This document shows positions 11,700-23,939 of a stretch of DNA of 64,000 nt, piece by piece; within the stretch, counting starts at the first letter, position 1, and each line of letters starts with the position of its first letter. Source of the DNA: Sphagnum compactum (Eukaryota; Bryophyta; Sphagnopsida; Sphagnales); assembly GCA_965153455.1 (NCBI GenBank), contig OZ234499.1:11032271-11096270 (forward strand), given 5' to 3'. The notes under the pieces were generated by a model. That model searched no databases. It was given only the letters and a program-made list of their open reading frames with translations, and was not told the origin of the DNA. The position numbers and the translations under genes were made by a program.

Positions 11700-12666
11700 A
11701 GTTGGGGGGGGGGGGAAGAGGGGAGAGAGAAACCTAACACAAAACTTCACCACAAATTTCCAGCCGGTGGTCAAGGCCGGACTCCGTTGAACAAAGCGCG
11801 CGCCGCGCGGGCACGCGACGACCCTTGTACAACGACCGACCGACCTTAATCACAGGCTATGACACCCTGTAGCCCTTTACCGATTCGACCGTTCTGATTG
11901 GAGCAGATTTACCTGGATTTTCTACCGACCAGTTTGACCAAGAAATCAACCAACGGAAAGCTGCCACATCAGTTCCCGTTCTCGGGTGCTGATCCGGTTA
12001 CAGATGCCCGTTCTGGTTGCCGGATGCCCGGGTCTGGGGCCGCCCTGCCGGGCGGAGGAATAGGACGCAACGGGTGGTGGCTTGGTGACTTCCGCGCAAC
12101 AAGACGGGGAGATCGCTCGAACCCTCCTCCGCAGCCATGGCGGAAAGAGAAGGAACGGAGGAGAGTAGGGTCTTGAGATTCAGCACAGCGTCTGCACCTC
12201 GCTGTCTGTAGTCTGAAGGAAATTCCTAAGGCGCTTGTGGCTGAAGCGATAGAAGGTTGTGCCTGCGGCAACGCTTGAGATTTGGGAAAGTGGCTGCTGT
12301 TTGAACTCCAGGGATGGTCAGATGTTTATAGGGATCTGCCGTTTGACGGGATATGCTTTAGAAGGAGAGGGAAGTTTCGAAGATTTGGTGATTTGAACAA
12401 TAGGGAAGAGCAGGTGGAGCATCGAGTGTCGAGGACAGGAGAGGAGATTAGTCATGTGAGATTTGGAAACAACAAGTGCATTGTCAGGCAGGCCAAGGGT
12501 TCCGAAAACGTACCCAGGAATAAGGGTAAGAGAGCGTAGCACTTATGGTCGCGGGTTTGCTGGAGCAGTTACGACAGAGACGGGAGACATTAATCAGAGA
12601 TGTGGTTGAGAAGAGACTCCAAAGTGATGGGAGGCAGTGGATGGTCGCGTCTTTGTCATATATGTA
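11700..12666 (+). promoter_or_regulatory. Promoter and 5' leader of the GSK3-like kinase gene
   Basis: A GC-rich island with a G-run (about 11704-11715) and a dense CGCG cluster at 11795-11818 (gcgcgcgccgcgcgggcacgcg) precedes the kinase start. The downstream part (about 12180-12666) looks like leader and contains an upstream ORF. The start of transcription and any leader introns are unknown. Confidence 0.55.
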
Positions 12667-12667
12667 A
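12545..12667 (+). CDS. Upstream ORF overlapping the kinase ATG (40 codons)
   Basis: The ORF starts ATGGTCGCGGGTTTG and runs 40 sense codons to a TAA at 12665-12667. The last A of this stop is the A of the kinase ATG (12667-12669), giving a TAATG junction. Two further in-frame ATGs occur (12641 and 12662), the last forming a minimal ATG-TAA. If the leader is transcribed and unspliced here, ribosomes must pass this ORF, so it could throttle kinase translation or feed reinitiation. No known domain in the encoded peptide. Confidence 0.5.
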   Translation: MVAGLLEQLRQRRETLIRDVVEKRLQSDGRQWMVASLSYM

Positions 12668-15600
12668 TGCGACGTTTGAAGAGTTATGCTGCGGGCCATT
12701 CCTCTGCCTCTGAAATTGTGAGTGTTCTTTTTAACTGTATCAGCGCCTCACACATACAAGTATGTGTGGCTGCAGAGTTGACGATAGATTGAATTACTGC
12801 TACCTGCATCGGCATATCCTTAATTCTTTGGCTTTAGGTTCATCTTCAAGAGTAGGGGCATCTAACACTGCACAGAAGCATGAAGATGGCTTTGGATGCT
12901 GAAGTTAGTTGTTGTCAGAATGGAACTCGGTTTCTTTCTATGCTCCTACAACAGGAGTAGACTCTAGTATGGTGATACTTGTGATGCTGAGGATGATCCC
13001 AGTAAAGACATTTAGTAGGCCATTCATGTGAGAGTAAATCCCTTCATGATATGTATTATGCATCCAGTGAATTGGACGTCTTTCTGTTTCTGTGTTTGCA
13101 GATTGCATCTAGTTGTGAGTAGGTATATCCTTGACTTGGTGTGTTTAGGTAGTCTCCAGGACTTGTTGATGGAATCTGAGTGTTAGAAGTGCTCCATGTG
13201 AGAATTCTACTCGAGCAATCACTTCCATTCAAAAGCAAGTACAGTTGTAGGCCCTATTGGATCCAATCTTGTTTCTCTGTCTGGGGAAACTTTTCTACTC
13301 AGATGTCAGACACAGAGAGAAGACCTGGCCTGTGCCTTAGAATATAGATCTAAAGGGTGAACAGGGATAAGAACTGATAGTTTCAGTCTGCTGAAGCTTG
13401 GGTATTGGAGTGATTTTTTTATTAGGTATACAGTATGGCAGGTGCAGCTGCAGACAACTTTGCAATTTTTCTGGCATGTGCAAGTCTGACAGTTATTGGC
13501 TGAGTTAGCTTGAAGGTTGGTGCTGGTATAATGAAGAAATATGTCTGTGAGCTGTGTACTGGTTGTCTCCTTGTCTCTGCTCTGTATTTCTGCAAGTGTC
13601 TTGCACTGATACATGTTGAGAGCAATTCATGTGAGAAATTGGTACTCCTTTCAATGTGAATTGTCATAAAGAAGTTCATGTATTGTGAGTTGACATGGTA
13701 GAGTTTTCACAAACATACTCAAAAGCATGCTAACAACGTGTTTGTGATATAAATGTGCAGCTTGGGGACTCTGGAACTAAAAGAGTGAAATTAGGGCAGG
13801 AGGTTACAGAATCCAGTGGAGAAGCCATAGGTCCCATAGGGGTGGCAACTGCTTTGAGTGTAGGGGAACTGGCAATGGCCACTGTTGCCAGCACAAGCCT
13901 AACAGGTGGGAAGGCAGGTTCAAGTGGAGTTGATCAACTGCCGAAAGAGATGCATGACATGAAGATTAGGGATGAGAAAGTGGACCACACTGATGATAAG
14001 GTATACTAGCTTCTAGTTTCACAGCCCTACACTGCTGCCATGAATTATTCTGTACGTGGGCCTGTCTGTACTGACAGGATGCCCTGATTTGTGCCACTGA
14101 CTGTTTGTACCTCGCTGTGGTTGTAGGAGGTTGAGGCAACTGTGGTTGATGGGAATGGCACAGAAACAGGTCAGATCATTTCAACCACAATTGGTGGTCG
14201 CAATGGTCAACCAAAGCAGGTATGCCATCTGGGCTTTCCAGGAACCTCATGGAAAAGGCAGGTCAGTTAGAGTGGTACGCCCAAGTAGTGAGGACAACAT
14301 TGTGTATTCACATGCACTCCCACACTTCCCATTGGGAGTGAATGAAGTTAAATCAGGAGTGATTGTTCTGGGCTTGATTGCATCTTCCCATTGCCTCTAC
14401 AAATGTAACAGAAACTCAGGACATGGATTTTTGTACTTGCGTGGCATTTTGACCTGGTTATTCCACACTCATCTGTAGTCACCATTTGAAGCTGATGAAG
14501 TCAGTGGGGAGTAATGGCAGCCAGCTAATCCCTGCATTCATGGTGAAGGTGATCTGATACTTTGTGAGTGACACTCACAAAGTTATGACCACAGTCATTC
14601 TGTTTTTTGTTTTTGTCTGGCTGGAACTAACAGAATGGTTATCTTCAAAGCCTTGTGGAGTTCTCTTATCATCTCATAAATATAGTTGTCCTGGCATACA
14701 TAATGGTGGTGATAGTATGATAGTTTTTATGTTTGTTTTTCCCTCCTCTGTTCTTTGATGTTGGGTTTCCTCCACCTGCTCAATAATATGTTGGCAGATC
14801 TGCAATCTCTATGACCTTATTATCATCTTATCTCTGTCTGATTTGGTTTAACTTAAATCATGAGTGTGGAGAAGTTCTCAGTACTTGTGACATATGTATC
14901 TTGTTTCTGTGTATTGTCTCCATAAATTGCTTCACAATTCAACTGTCATAATATGAAAATTTTGATGGTTGCAGACAATAAGCTACGCAGCAGAGCGAGT
15001 TGTCGGAACTGGATCTTTTGGGATTGTATTCCAGGTAACCTGCTTTTCACATTGTGCACCTGCCTTCTCCTTGTTTTGATGTTGGTTAGACTCTGATACT
15101 ACAGAGTTTGTTGTGAACATTCTGCTGGATGTCAAGGTTGTCACACACAGCTGAAACAAGAGCTTGTGAAATCCACAGTTTCCTAGATGACAGTGTCTAA
15201 CCAGTCGATTTGATGTTATGCAAGAGCTGTAACAGGCAAAGTGCATTGAGACTGGAGAGACTGTGGCAATTAAGAAGGTGTTACAAGATAAAAGGTACAA
15301 GAACCGAGAGCTTCAGATCATGAGATTGCTGGACCATCCCAACATCGTTGCATTCAAGCACTGCTTCTTTTCTACCACAGAGAAGGATGAGCTTTACCTC
15401 AACTTGGTCCTTGAATACGTCCCTGAAACAGTTTACCGAATTGCCAAGCACTACAATCGCATGAACCAGCGCATGCCCCTGGTGTATGTGAAACTCTACA
15501 CCTACCAGGTATACTAAAGAATTTGGCCTTTCACTTACCTGGGTCATCCACTTGCTGTTCTTGCAAATTCCTGTGTCTGCAAGCAATAGGTAGTGGTTCA

Positions 15601-17729
15601 GAACCACAACTGAGATCAGCTCTGTCTAATTTTGGTGGATAGTGGATAATGCATGGTTTGAATATGTCAAGCTGGAGGTTGGGTTTATAATTTGGGCAAA
15701 CTGCGCCCAGTCAGCATAGGAGGAGCTAATTAAGATTGGTTCCTTGGCTTTTGGGTACAGATATGTCGATCACTGGCACATATTCATAATGGCATTGGTG
15801 TTTGCCATCGTGATATCAAACCCCAAAACTTGCTGGTACGCTTCCATGCTTGCAAGCTGTGATGGAGATATCTAGTGACTTCTCTCCTGTTGTTAGGTGA
15901 ATCAAGAACTGTTGTGGATCTGGGCCTGTTCTGATATCTATTTGCATGTGTTGCAGGTGAATCCACACACCCACCAGCTCAAGCTATGTGACTTTGGAAG
16001 TGCTAAAGTTCTGGTAGGCTCTCTTTACTAATTCCACTATAAGATATTGACCTCTGTCCAAGCATCTGATTGGGGACTCTGAGGAATAGATGCTTTTTTA
16101 ACTTGTCACGAGAGGGTTCTGTTAGAAACAATGAGACATTTGTGAGCTCTGAGTTTCTTTTTGCATCTACTGGAGTTAGTATGTCATTATCATTGTGCTC
16201 TCTGTGGTGCACAGGTGAAAGGGGAACCCAACATCTCTTACATATGTTCTAGGTACTACCGAGCACCTGAGCTTATTTTTGGGGCCACAGAATACACAAC
16301 TGCCATTGATATCTGGTCAATGGGCTGTGTAATGGCTGAACTTCTTTTGGGTCAGGTATATTCTCCTTAAACTTCTCCTTTTGGTTTTGTCCGTTCTCCA
16401 GCTAATTTGATTGTTCTTGAACATGAAACTGCAACTATTTTGCTAGTTGAAGCTGCCATCAACAGGTTGTTTGCCACAGTTCATGGCACATCACTCTATC
16501 TCACATGTTATCTGTTTTCATGGCAGCCCCTTTTTCCAGGAGAAAGTGGAGTGGATCAACTAGTTGAAATCATCAAGGTACTGAACTTTGGCCAGCTGAA
16601 AACATGGATACTACAAACACATTTTTGGTGCATTGAGTATTGTTAAATGATTTGTTCTTATAAATGGTTGAATGTTTGGTTGCCCAGGTTTTGGGCACCC
16701 CAACAAGGGAGGAGATCAAGTGCATGAACCCAAACTACACAGAGTTCAAGTTCCCTCAAATCAAGGCTCATCCCTGGCACAAAGTATGCAGTTTTCACAC
16801 GCTGTGATTCCAGTACCTTTGCTGTTAATAAAGTGTTCAACCTTATGTATTGAACATCTGGAGGGGTGTGTGTCTTTGCCTTCTGTCTCACTGTGGTTCT
16901 GCCTTGAGTTAGGTCTTCCACAAGCGCATGCCACCTGAAGCTGTTGACCTAGTCTCAAGACTTCTTCAATATTCTCCAAACTTGCGCTGCTCTGCGGTGT
17001 GCTTCCTGCCTTTTTCTTCTGAATCCTTTTCTCAATAGCTCTTTGACAAGTTGGATGTTGAATGCTTCAAAGAGAACTACATGCAGCAAATAAAATGGGA
17101 ATTAACATGGGTTGCCTAGGAAATTTCACAGACATGGTGTTCTGAATATTGAAGAATAATATGGGTCATGTTACATGTTTTTTGTACCATTGCACCAGAA
17201 GGTGAAGTAGCTGTGGAACTAATGTTAGCATCTGTCTCACTTTGATCTTTGACTTCTCTGGAGTAGTGTTTGTCCTTACACTTGTTCAGTTTGTTTTGGG
17301 ATGCAGTTGGAGGCTTGTGTGCATCCCTTCTTTGATGAACTCCGCGATCCTAATTGTCGCTTGCCAAATGGTCGCCCTTTGCCCCCGCTTTTTAACTTCA
17401 AGCAACAAGGTAATTCTCTTAACTTCAGTTCTGTTGTGTCCTTTGCTCTCTCCAATTTGAATTTAGCTCAAGCTGCAGCATGGAGAGTTTTTGGATTGAA
17501 GCTGAGCCAATGTGTTTGGGTGTAGTTCTTTCTAAGGAAATGTCAACAGGTGTTTGTAAAGCTTTACTTTTCTTTACTTACATGTGTCTGCTGGATGTCT
17601 TGCAAATCTAAGATATGAAGCTTGGTGCTGTTATTGTGATGGCCAGAACTGAAAGGCACAACACCTGAAATTCTACAGCGCTTGATACCAGAACATGCAA
17701 GGAAGCAGAATCCAATGCTTGCCCTTTAA
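12667..17729 (+). CDS. GSK3/SHAGGY-like protein kinase
   Basis: Thirteen coding exons join in phase to 468 aa: 12667-12717, 13761-14000, 14127-14219, 14975-15034, 15236-15508, 15761-15835, 15957-16013, 16215-16355, 16527-16577, 16688-16783, 16913-16996, 17307-17409, 17647-17729. This is a Ser/Thr kinase of the plant GSK3 family (brassinosteroid and stress signalling in angiosperms). Visible parts: glycine loop GTGSFGIV (139-146), VAIKK lysine K161, HRDIKPQN (D257), DFG (276-278), activation-loop Tyr Y292 in SYICSRYY, and the TREE motif (353-356). The first exon gives only 17 residues, [10 protein letters not shown]..., matching the MRRLKS start of plant group III members such as Arabidopsis SK31/SK32. 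Exon 2 adds a group I-like [12 protein letters not shown] segment. Upstream TGA 12625-12627 closes this frame, fixing the ATG at 12667. An internal in-frame ATG at 13875 would give a shorter, conventional-looking isoform. Confidence 0.93.
14385..14690 (+). repeat. Intronic dispersed repeat, copy 3
   Basis: Lies in intron 3 of the kinase gene (14220-14974). It is the best-preserved copy for linking the others: its first half aligns with the repeat in intron 1 and its whole length with the repeat in intron 2 of the DOMON-b561 gene, in the same orientation relative to transcription. Confidence 0.6.
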
Positions 17730-19260
17730 GGATCTGAGCAAGTGCACAACCCTTTTCCTCAGAGCCACTGTTTGCACAACTGCCTCTGTTCAAAGGGAAT
17801 GATATTCTACTATGGACTCGGTTGATAACATTGAATTTCCTGTCCAGTCTCTCAAAGCAAGCATTTCCTGCCAATGCTGCATTTAAGGGAGGGAACTCAC
17901 TAGATGTCTCTAGCATGTGACAGTTGACCAGATAGCGTTCCTTTAGTGTCTTAAGGGAATGGGTACAGTGTTTCAGCCTCTCAGGCATTCTGACTCTGAG
18001 GAAGTGCTCTTCCTTGTCAATGAATGCCTTTCTTATTGGCATGGTATGCATGTATCTATGTTGAGACAGCTGTTGTGCAACCACACTCAGCTTTCTGTAG
18101 TGTGTAAGTTTGTCTTCAAGTGAGCACACTTCAAAGTCCAGGTTGTCATGTACTTCGAAGGTTGAGAAAGACAATCTTTGATATCATGCAGCTGGAATAA
18201 AGCAAACTAATCTGAGTAGTTGAAGAGATGTGAGTGTGGGCAGTGTTAGGTACCTTGACACTGGTCTGCTTTTGTTTTTCCTTCTAATATAAACATGCCT
18301 AATCTAAGCCAGTGCATGTTGCAACTTCGATTGCTAATACTGTGTCATTGATGTGCATTATTGCTATAATTGTCTCGTTTTTGTTTTGGGTCCATGTGCT
18401 GATTTTTGTGTGAACTTTCCAGTTTCTTTTGTGTTGTGTTATGATTTTTGTGTAAACTTTTGAGTCCCTTCGTTCTATGTTACTCTTACTGTATCATCCT
18501 TGTTGCACAGATTGTTCAACTGCCTGGTATGAGATGTACTTATTCCTCACTCGGTTGGTGAATCAAATTACTGATTCATTTTGGAACTTGTTAATTCCAT
18601 CAGTTTTGACCTGTCAGATCCAGTCTCATACATGCAGCAGTGGATATATGCCATCCATAGGGCATAATGCTGGCGACTGCAGAAAGAAGAGATCCAAGAG
18701 GGAGAAAATTGAATCACCATGCTTGACAGTTCAGAACTTTAGTCTGAATGTTAGAGTAAGATGCATGCAAGAGGGTAATTGGGTACAGGAAATTTCAGTG
18801 TGTTAGGTTGCAGTCGAAAACTACCATGTTTTAGAAGTGTGTAATTGCAATGGGAAGGTATCATATGGGATGGATAGTTTTGGTGGATATGTGTTGAAAA
18901 GGCCATTTTGGCGCTCGAAGTTAGAGTTTCTAAGGTTTAGCACATAAGTTAATAGCTTTTAGGGTTTGGTGCACACAGTCTGAAATATTTTGACTCTGGT
19001 TTTCTATCTTGAAGAGTTCATCACTTTTTTTTATCATTATTCCACAAGATATCTTGAGATCATTCAAGAGTGGATCTATATCTTAAATTTGGACTTATAA
19101 TTTACTCTTATCTTTATTCCTTTGTTATTTGTTATTAGACATTCCTTTCTCCTCCTATGAAATGTGGGCCATTGTCGCACAATGATGCACTATGCATGCA
19201 CAAAGTTGCAAAAGATGAGGCAACTTGTACAAGGAACTTCCTGGATGACTTTGAACCATT
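17730..19260 (+). other. 3' flank of the kinase gene
   Basis: Genic base composition persists to roughly 18.8 kb and probably includes the 3' UTR. An open minus-strand frame (17608-18174) crosses the last exon and this flank but starts at TTG and shows no family features, so it is not called as a gene. Confidence 0.5.
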
Positions 19261-20157
19261 TTTTGTAAAAGTACAATAAACAACAACACCGATCAATTTT
19301 CACATTTTCATTGCTTCAATATAAAACTTAAAAAATATTCATCTATTTGGATTACAAATTTTTATACAATTCATCAAAATTCTCATGGGATTCTTGTGAA
19401 TTCTCTTCATACAAGGTACAAATTGTTTAACTATTGAAGAAGACTACCATATCTTCTGGTATAGCAGCCTTTCAGTGGTCTACGAGAAAAGCAAACCAAA
19501 AATGCACAAAAAATGTATGTTTACAATAGGCACCATGAAAACAACTCGCAATTCACATAGTCCAGAAACCTTGCTCAAACTAGTACTTGAAGAACCAAGT
19601 CTGTTACATGTCTGCACCCATGCAGCAGAGACTTAGAGACATGCCTCCTCTCTATAACTGAAGGGGATGTAATCGATAATAGACACAGATACATATCACA
19701 GCTTGAGCTTGGACTTATAAACACAAAAACTATCCCACAGAGTAAGACTGTGCTCCATTTTCTTGAACTTCGAACAGTCCTGGAAAGCCTCCATTCCTAG
19801 CAAAGGGGCAAAAACACAGATAAAACATGTATACCAACAAGACTGACATGTGAAGCAACAAGACCAACACACGAAGCAACAAGACCAACATGGCTTTATA
19901 GAAGTGAACAAACAAATGTAATTAATGATCACAAAATGTTTCATCTCACCTTTGTGTGTACTCTTCTGGTATGCTTACTGAGGACGATTGGTTCCACCTC
20001 GTAGAATCTGCCACACCCTCTCCAAAAGAGTATGTGTTGCAACTTCTATCATGTTTGCAGAGAATCAATGATTTTGTGCGATTTTTGGTCAAAATTTTAT
20101 GAATGTTTCAGGTTTGATCCTTGCCAATCTTTGTTGACAAGACAAGAATGTACAACT
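19261..20157 (-). other. Region between kinase and DUF538 genes; probable 3' UTR of the latter
   Basis: No coding blocks found. The part near 19.4-20.16 kb is immediately downstream of the minus-strand DUF538 gene and could contain its 3' UTR or polyadenylation region. A short tandem word (caacaagacc/gaagcaacaagaccaaca) occurs near 19836-19891. Confidence 0.4.
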
Positions 20158-21469
20158 TCAGGATGGGTTTGTATGACACAAATTTTTTGCTTGCACATTT
20201 CTGAGCACCTGCAGAGGCATAGCTCCATAACCAAAGTTCCATAGCTCTATCACCAGAGCTCCTAAATGTTCGCCTTTTAAACAGTTTTTGATTAGATCAT
20301 ACACAATCATCTCAAGCATGGATACTACATGAAGAAGGCAAATATTGATCAAGAAACATACCTTGACTGTGGAATCCGAGAAACCTGTGACATCAGTGCT
20401 GCTCTCACTGTGACATGTTGGAGGGGCATCAAATAAAGAAGTAGGCAGTTTCTTATCCAAAATCCCAGTCTCAAAGTAAATGAAGTCAGGCGAGTCCGGA
20501 TTAACGTGTACCCCTGTGACTTGTACCCAAATAAAGAGTTGCTTTACCTTGATGCCTTTCAAGTTATTTATTGCTCCAAATAAAAGCTCTCCCTCTATGG
20601 TTTCCTCATAATATACCTGCCAAAAACATGAACAGCAACAAACTCCTCAAGTTTCAATTAGCAGGAATTGATCAATGACATTCTCTCGAACATAGAGTCA
20701 CACTTTCCACTTCCTGGCAGCGACTCTGTTGTTTTTTCCCAGTAGGTAACATCTCCTCCAAGAGGCTGTCGGAGGCTCTCGAATGATAACTGCACATTAC
20801 GAAACAGTCTCACGTCGCTCTGAAAACTAAAGACAGCAGTCTCACGCTCTGAAAACTCAAAGATTCTGTTCACAGCGATCAGAATATGTTCGACACTACT
20901 GAGAGACCGATTTTCGACGAGAGAAAATACAGTCGACCGATGCAATTGCAAATTACTCAAAGATTTGAGCATTCCAGTCCTAATTTCCTACTTGAACAAC
21001 ATGCACTCTCGGTTCGCAAAATTCAGACAGGAAACACGTCAGAATGTCCGGCCACAACTTCAAAGAATTACACATCCGAACAAAACAGCATCCGAGTTCA
21101 ACAAACAAGAAGCAAGGCGGAGAGCTGGTCACAACAAATGAGAATGCTAAGCAAACCAACGGTTCAACGACGTTGAGAATGAAACATAATCGGCTCAAAG
21201 ACAGAGCGTGAAATTCATGCTAAATCAGCAAAGAGAAAAGAAGTATAACAAACCGGCTCCTCGATCTCTGCGTAGCACGCCTCTTCAAGCTCCACCTTAA
21301 ACTCGCCGTTTTCTGACAGGACGTAGTTCTTGACGGAGTTGGGAATCAGACCGGCCGGCAGCCCGTGTTCCTTAAGAGCTTTATACAGGGAGTCCGTGTC
21401 CGCAGCAGCACCTAGCAGCGGTAGTAGCATCAGAGCAAGAACAACAGGTATGAGAATTGTAGTGGCCAT
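20158..21469 (-). CDS. Secreted DUF538 domain protein
   Basis: Minus-strand exons 21469-21254 (72 codons) and 20616-20362 (85 codons) join in phase 0. A third exon, 20208-20158, is likely, giving 173 aa. The start MATTILIPVV... is a signal peptide ending near GAAADTDS. The DUF538 fold follows: LYKALKEHGLPAGLIPNSV, then VYYEETIEG, GIKVKQLFIWV, and DFIYFETG...LPTSLFDAPPTC near the end. These are the hallmark blocks of PF04398, a plant-specific family of small, often secreted proteins of poorly known biochemical role. The ATG at 21469 was chosen because the longer frame upstream has only TTG. The last intron (20361-20209, 153 nt) has no in-frame stop, so retention would give a 224-aa form; the C-terminus is therefore the least certain part. 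Confidence 0.85.
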
Positions 21470-21740
21470 GTTCACGACGTCACGAGTCCGAGTCCTTCTC
21501 ACCTCAAGCACTCCACGCAACGCTGTGTTGTCGCGAGCAATGCGGAGACCACTCGCCCTCGACCTCTCTTCTCGTGATATAGGGGACGAGACCGACGGAC
21601 GAGACCCGGGGGAATATTTGGAAAGATATCCGCTTCGTACCAGCTGATACTCTGGACGGGTATTACTTTTTCCCTGTAAATGCTCTCCTGGGTCTCGGTT
21701 CGAGAACTATCTCCCATTTTCAACAACCTGCGGTTCGGTT
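21470..21740 (-). promoter_or_regulatory. Promoter/leader of the DUF538 gene
   Basis: A GC-richer block immediately upstream of the minus-strand start, with a single CGCG core at 21532-21535. Called by position and composition only. Confidence 0.4.
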
Positions 21741-21869
21741 ATACTTACATGGCATTTTGTTTACCTTCTTATATGGGATTTTTTTATAATTGTGAATTCG
21801 TAAATTTCATTTGGGCCTGAGGATTTTTGTCTTAAATTTGTTTCCAATTTGTGATCATCCACAAGAAGA

Positions 21870-21990
21870 GTTAGCCAAATTTGGCTACAGGTCAGAGAGT
21901 AAAGTACAAAAACTTTAGTAATTGCACTATATTTTGGCTACAATGCTCAAACCTATTGTCTAAATATGGCCATTTCAGGGGAAAAAAAAA
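21870..21990 (+). repeat. Gene-upstream repeat family, copy 2
   Basis: Starts gagttagccaaatttggcta and aligns over about 120 bp with the copies at 11.3 kb and 45.74 kb. It lies about 400 bp upstream of the DUF538 start codon and is followed by an A-run (21979-22003). Confidence 0.65.
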
Positions 21991-22080
21991 AAAAAAAAAA
22001 AACCTCAAAATGATGGACCGTCCAAATTCTCAATCTTAAAATATTTTCTACTTCAAAGGGATAATTTACTGTTCAGAATG

Positions 22081-23045
22081 GATGAAACCACAAAAAGCAT
22101 ATCACATAGCTTGCATTGAAATAGATGAAACCACAAAGAAGCATTGCATATATCTTGCATTGAAATGGATGAAATCATAAAGAAATATATCACATATATT
22201 TTGCATTGAAATGAATGAAACTACCAAAAAACATCACATATATCTTGCACTGAAATGAACGAAACCACAAAAGAACATCACATATATCTTGCACTGAAAT
22301 GGATGAAACCACAAAAAGCATGTCGTATAGCTTGCATTGAAATAGATGAAATCACAATGAAGCATCACATATATCTTGCATTGAAATGGATGAAATCACA
22401 AAGAAATATCACATATATTTTGCATTGAAATGAATGAAACCACCAAAAAAAAACATCAGATATATCTTGCACTGAAATGAACGAAACCACAGAAAAACAT
22501 CACATATATCTTGCACTGAAACGGATGAAACCACAAAAAGCACGTCATATAGCTTGCATTGAAATAGATGAAATCACAATGAAGCATCACATATATCTTG
22601 CATTGAAATGGATGAAATCACAAAGAAATATCACATATATTTTGCATTGAAATGAATGAAATCACCCAAAAAAAACATCAGATGTATCTTGCACTGAAAT
22701 GGATGAAACCACAAAGAAGCATCACTTATATTTTGCATTGAAATGAACGAAACCACAAAAAAACATCACATATATATATATATCTTGCGCTGAAATGGAT
22801 GAAACCAAAAAGAAGCATCACATATATTTTGCATTGAAATGAATGAAACCACCAAAAAAAATCACTTATATCTTGCACTGAAATGAATGAAACCACAAAA
22901 AAAACATCACATATATCTTGCACAGAAATCGATGAAATCCCAAAGAAGCATCACACATATTTGACATTAAGGATTTTACAATTGAAATGCGTGAAACCAC
23001 AAAAAGCACCACATATATCTTGCATTGAAATGCATGACACCACAA
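22081..23045 (+). repeat. 44-bp satellite array with a 221-bp higher-order period
   Basis: About 20 diverged monomers of 43-44 bp, each containing ttgcattgaaat and gatgaaaccacaaa. A distinctive monomer (agcttgcattgaaatagatg) returns at intervals of 221-222 bp (block starts 22081, 22302, 22524), showing that blocks of five monomers were amplified together. Open frames on either strand are by-products of the repeat. Confidence 0.9.
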
Positions 23046-23579
23046 GGCTACTTCACATGTGTCATGAACCAAGGCCTATTGCCGTAGAAAAAATCATATT
23101 CTGTACTGTAGTTGGATCCTTGAAGAGATCTATACTTGGTGTATGCAAATGGAGTTTAAACTGGTGTTGGGCGGGGCTTTTGAGTTTCAACATTGAAAAA
23201 AATTGAGGGTTTTGTTGGTAGCTCTTTAATGGGTCAAGGTCTTGAACTCTTTACTTTTTAGAATTCATTCGAGTCTGTGACATCTTACCCAATTCAACAC
23301 AATGAGAGTAAATGAGGACTCACATTTAGTGTGTAATCAGTCACTAGGGTTTGATTTTGGGTGAGAAAACATGTTCTTCTTCAAATTCTTTTTAAATTGG
23401 GTGAAGCATTGATATTAAGCTTATGGGCTTTGGTCTAGATATTTTTAACCAGCTGAGGAGAGAGCTATCAAACACTTGTTGCATAACCATGCACTTCACA
23501 CTTCAATGCTAGTAAGTACAAGAATACTAGTCACACAATTTGATCCAAGTGTCAACTCAAAAGTATAATAATATTCTAC
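23046..23579. other. Spacer, no gene seen
   Basis: No coding blocks, splice-linked segments or clear repeats were recognised. Confidence 0.4.
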
Positions 23580-23820
23580 AATGGGGCATTCTGAAAACCA
23601 ACAAACTTGCATGTTGTAAGGTGGCAACATGTATAGCACTCTGTGCCCACAAGCCCCCAGAAGTCGGAGGTTTTAGGGAGGTGCTTCCTCTATAATATCT
23701 GGCATCTGAGAGACCATCAAATGGGACTGGGACATTGTAAGTTGGCAGCTTGCATGGCACTTTGCATGCATGAGCTTAGTAGTTGGAGGTTTTGGGAAGG
23801 CCCACCCCCTACCATTCCTA
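23580..23820 (+). repeat. Two-copy degenerate tandem repeat, about 121 bp
   Basis: The segment beginning ttgtaaggtggcaacatg at 23614 is repeated in diverged form at 23735 (ttgtaagttggcagcttg). Both copies end in ggaggtttt(a/g)gg(g/a)a. Non-coding. Confidence 0.55.
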
Positions 23821-23939
23821 AACCTCGATATATGAATCAATTTGACATATACTAGAGCATCATAAATCTTGGAAACATGCCGCAAAGAGGATATGCTTGA
23901 TAGCTTGCAGCATAGTTGCATTCGTAGCTGCCACAATGG

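Noticed and set aside
12282-12539. 85-codon frame in the kinase leader
   Set aside because: Starts at TTG, has no domain, and is not linked in phase to the kinase exons.
14131-14478. 115-codon frame starting inside kinase exon 3
   Set aside because: It is in the wrong frame for the kinase and reads into the intron.
17608-18174. 188-codon open frame on the minus strand over the kinase last exon and 3' flank
   Set aside because: Starts at TTG, has no recognisable domain, and runs antisense through real coding sequence. A frame of this length is expected about once by chance in a window this size.
22726-23072. Repeated minus-strand peptides (FQCKIYV-like) in the satellite
   Set aside because: A by-product of the 44-bp repeat; the period is not a multiple of three and there is no start or conserved frame.
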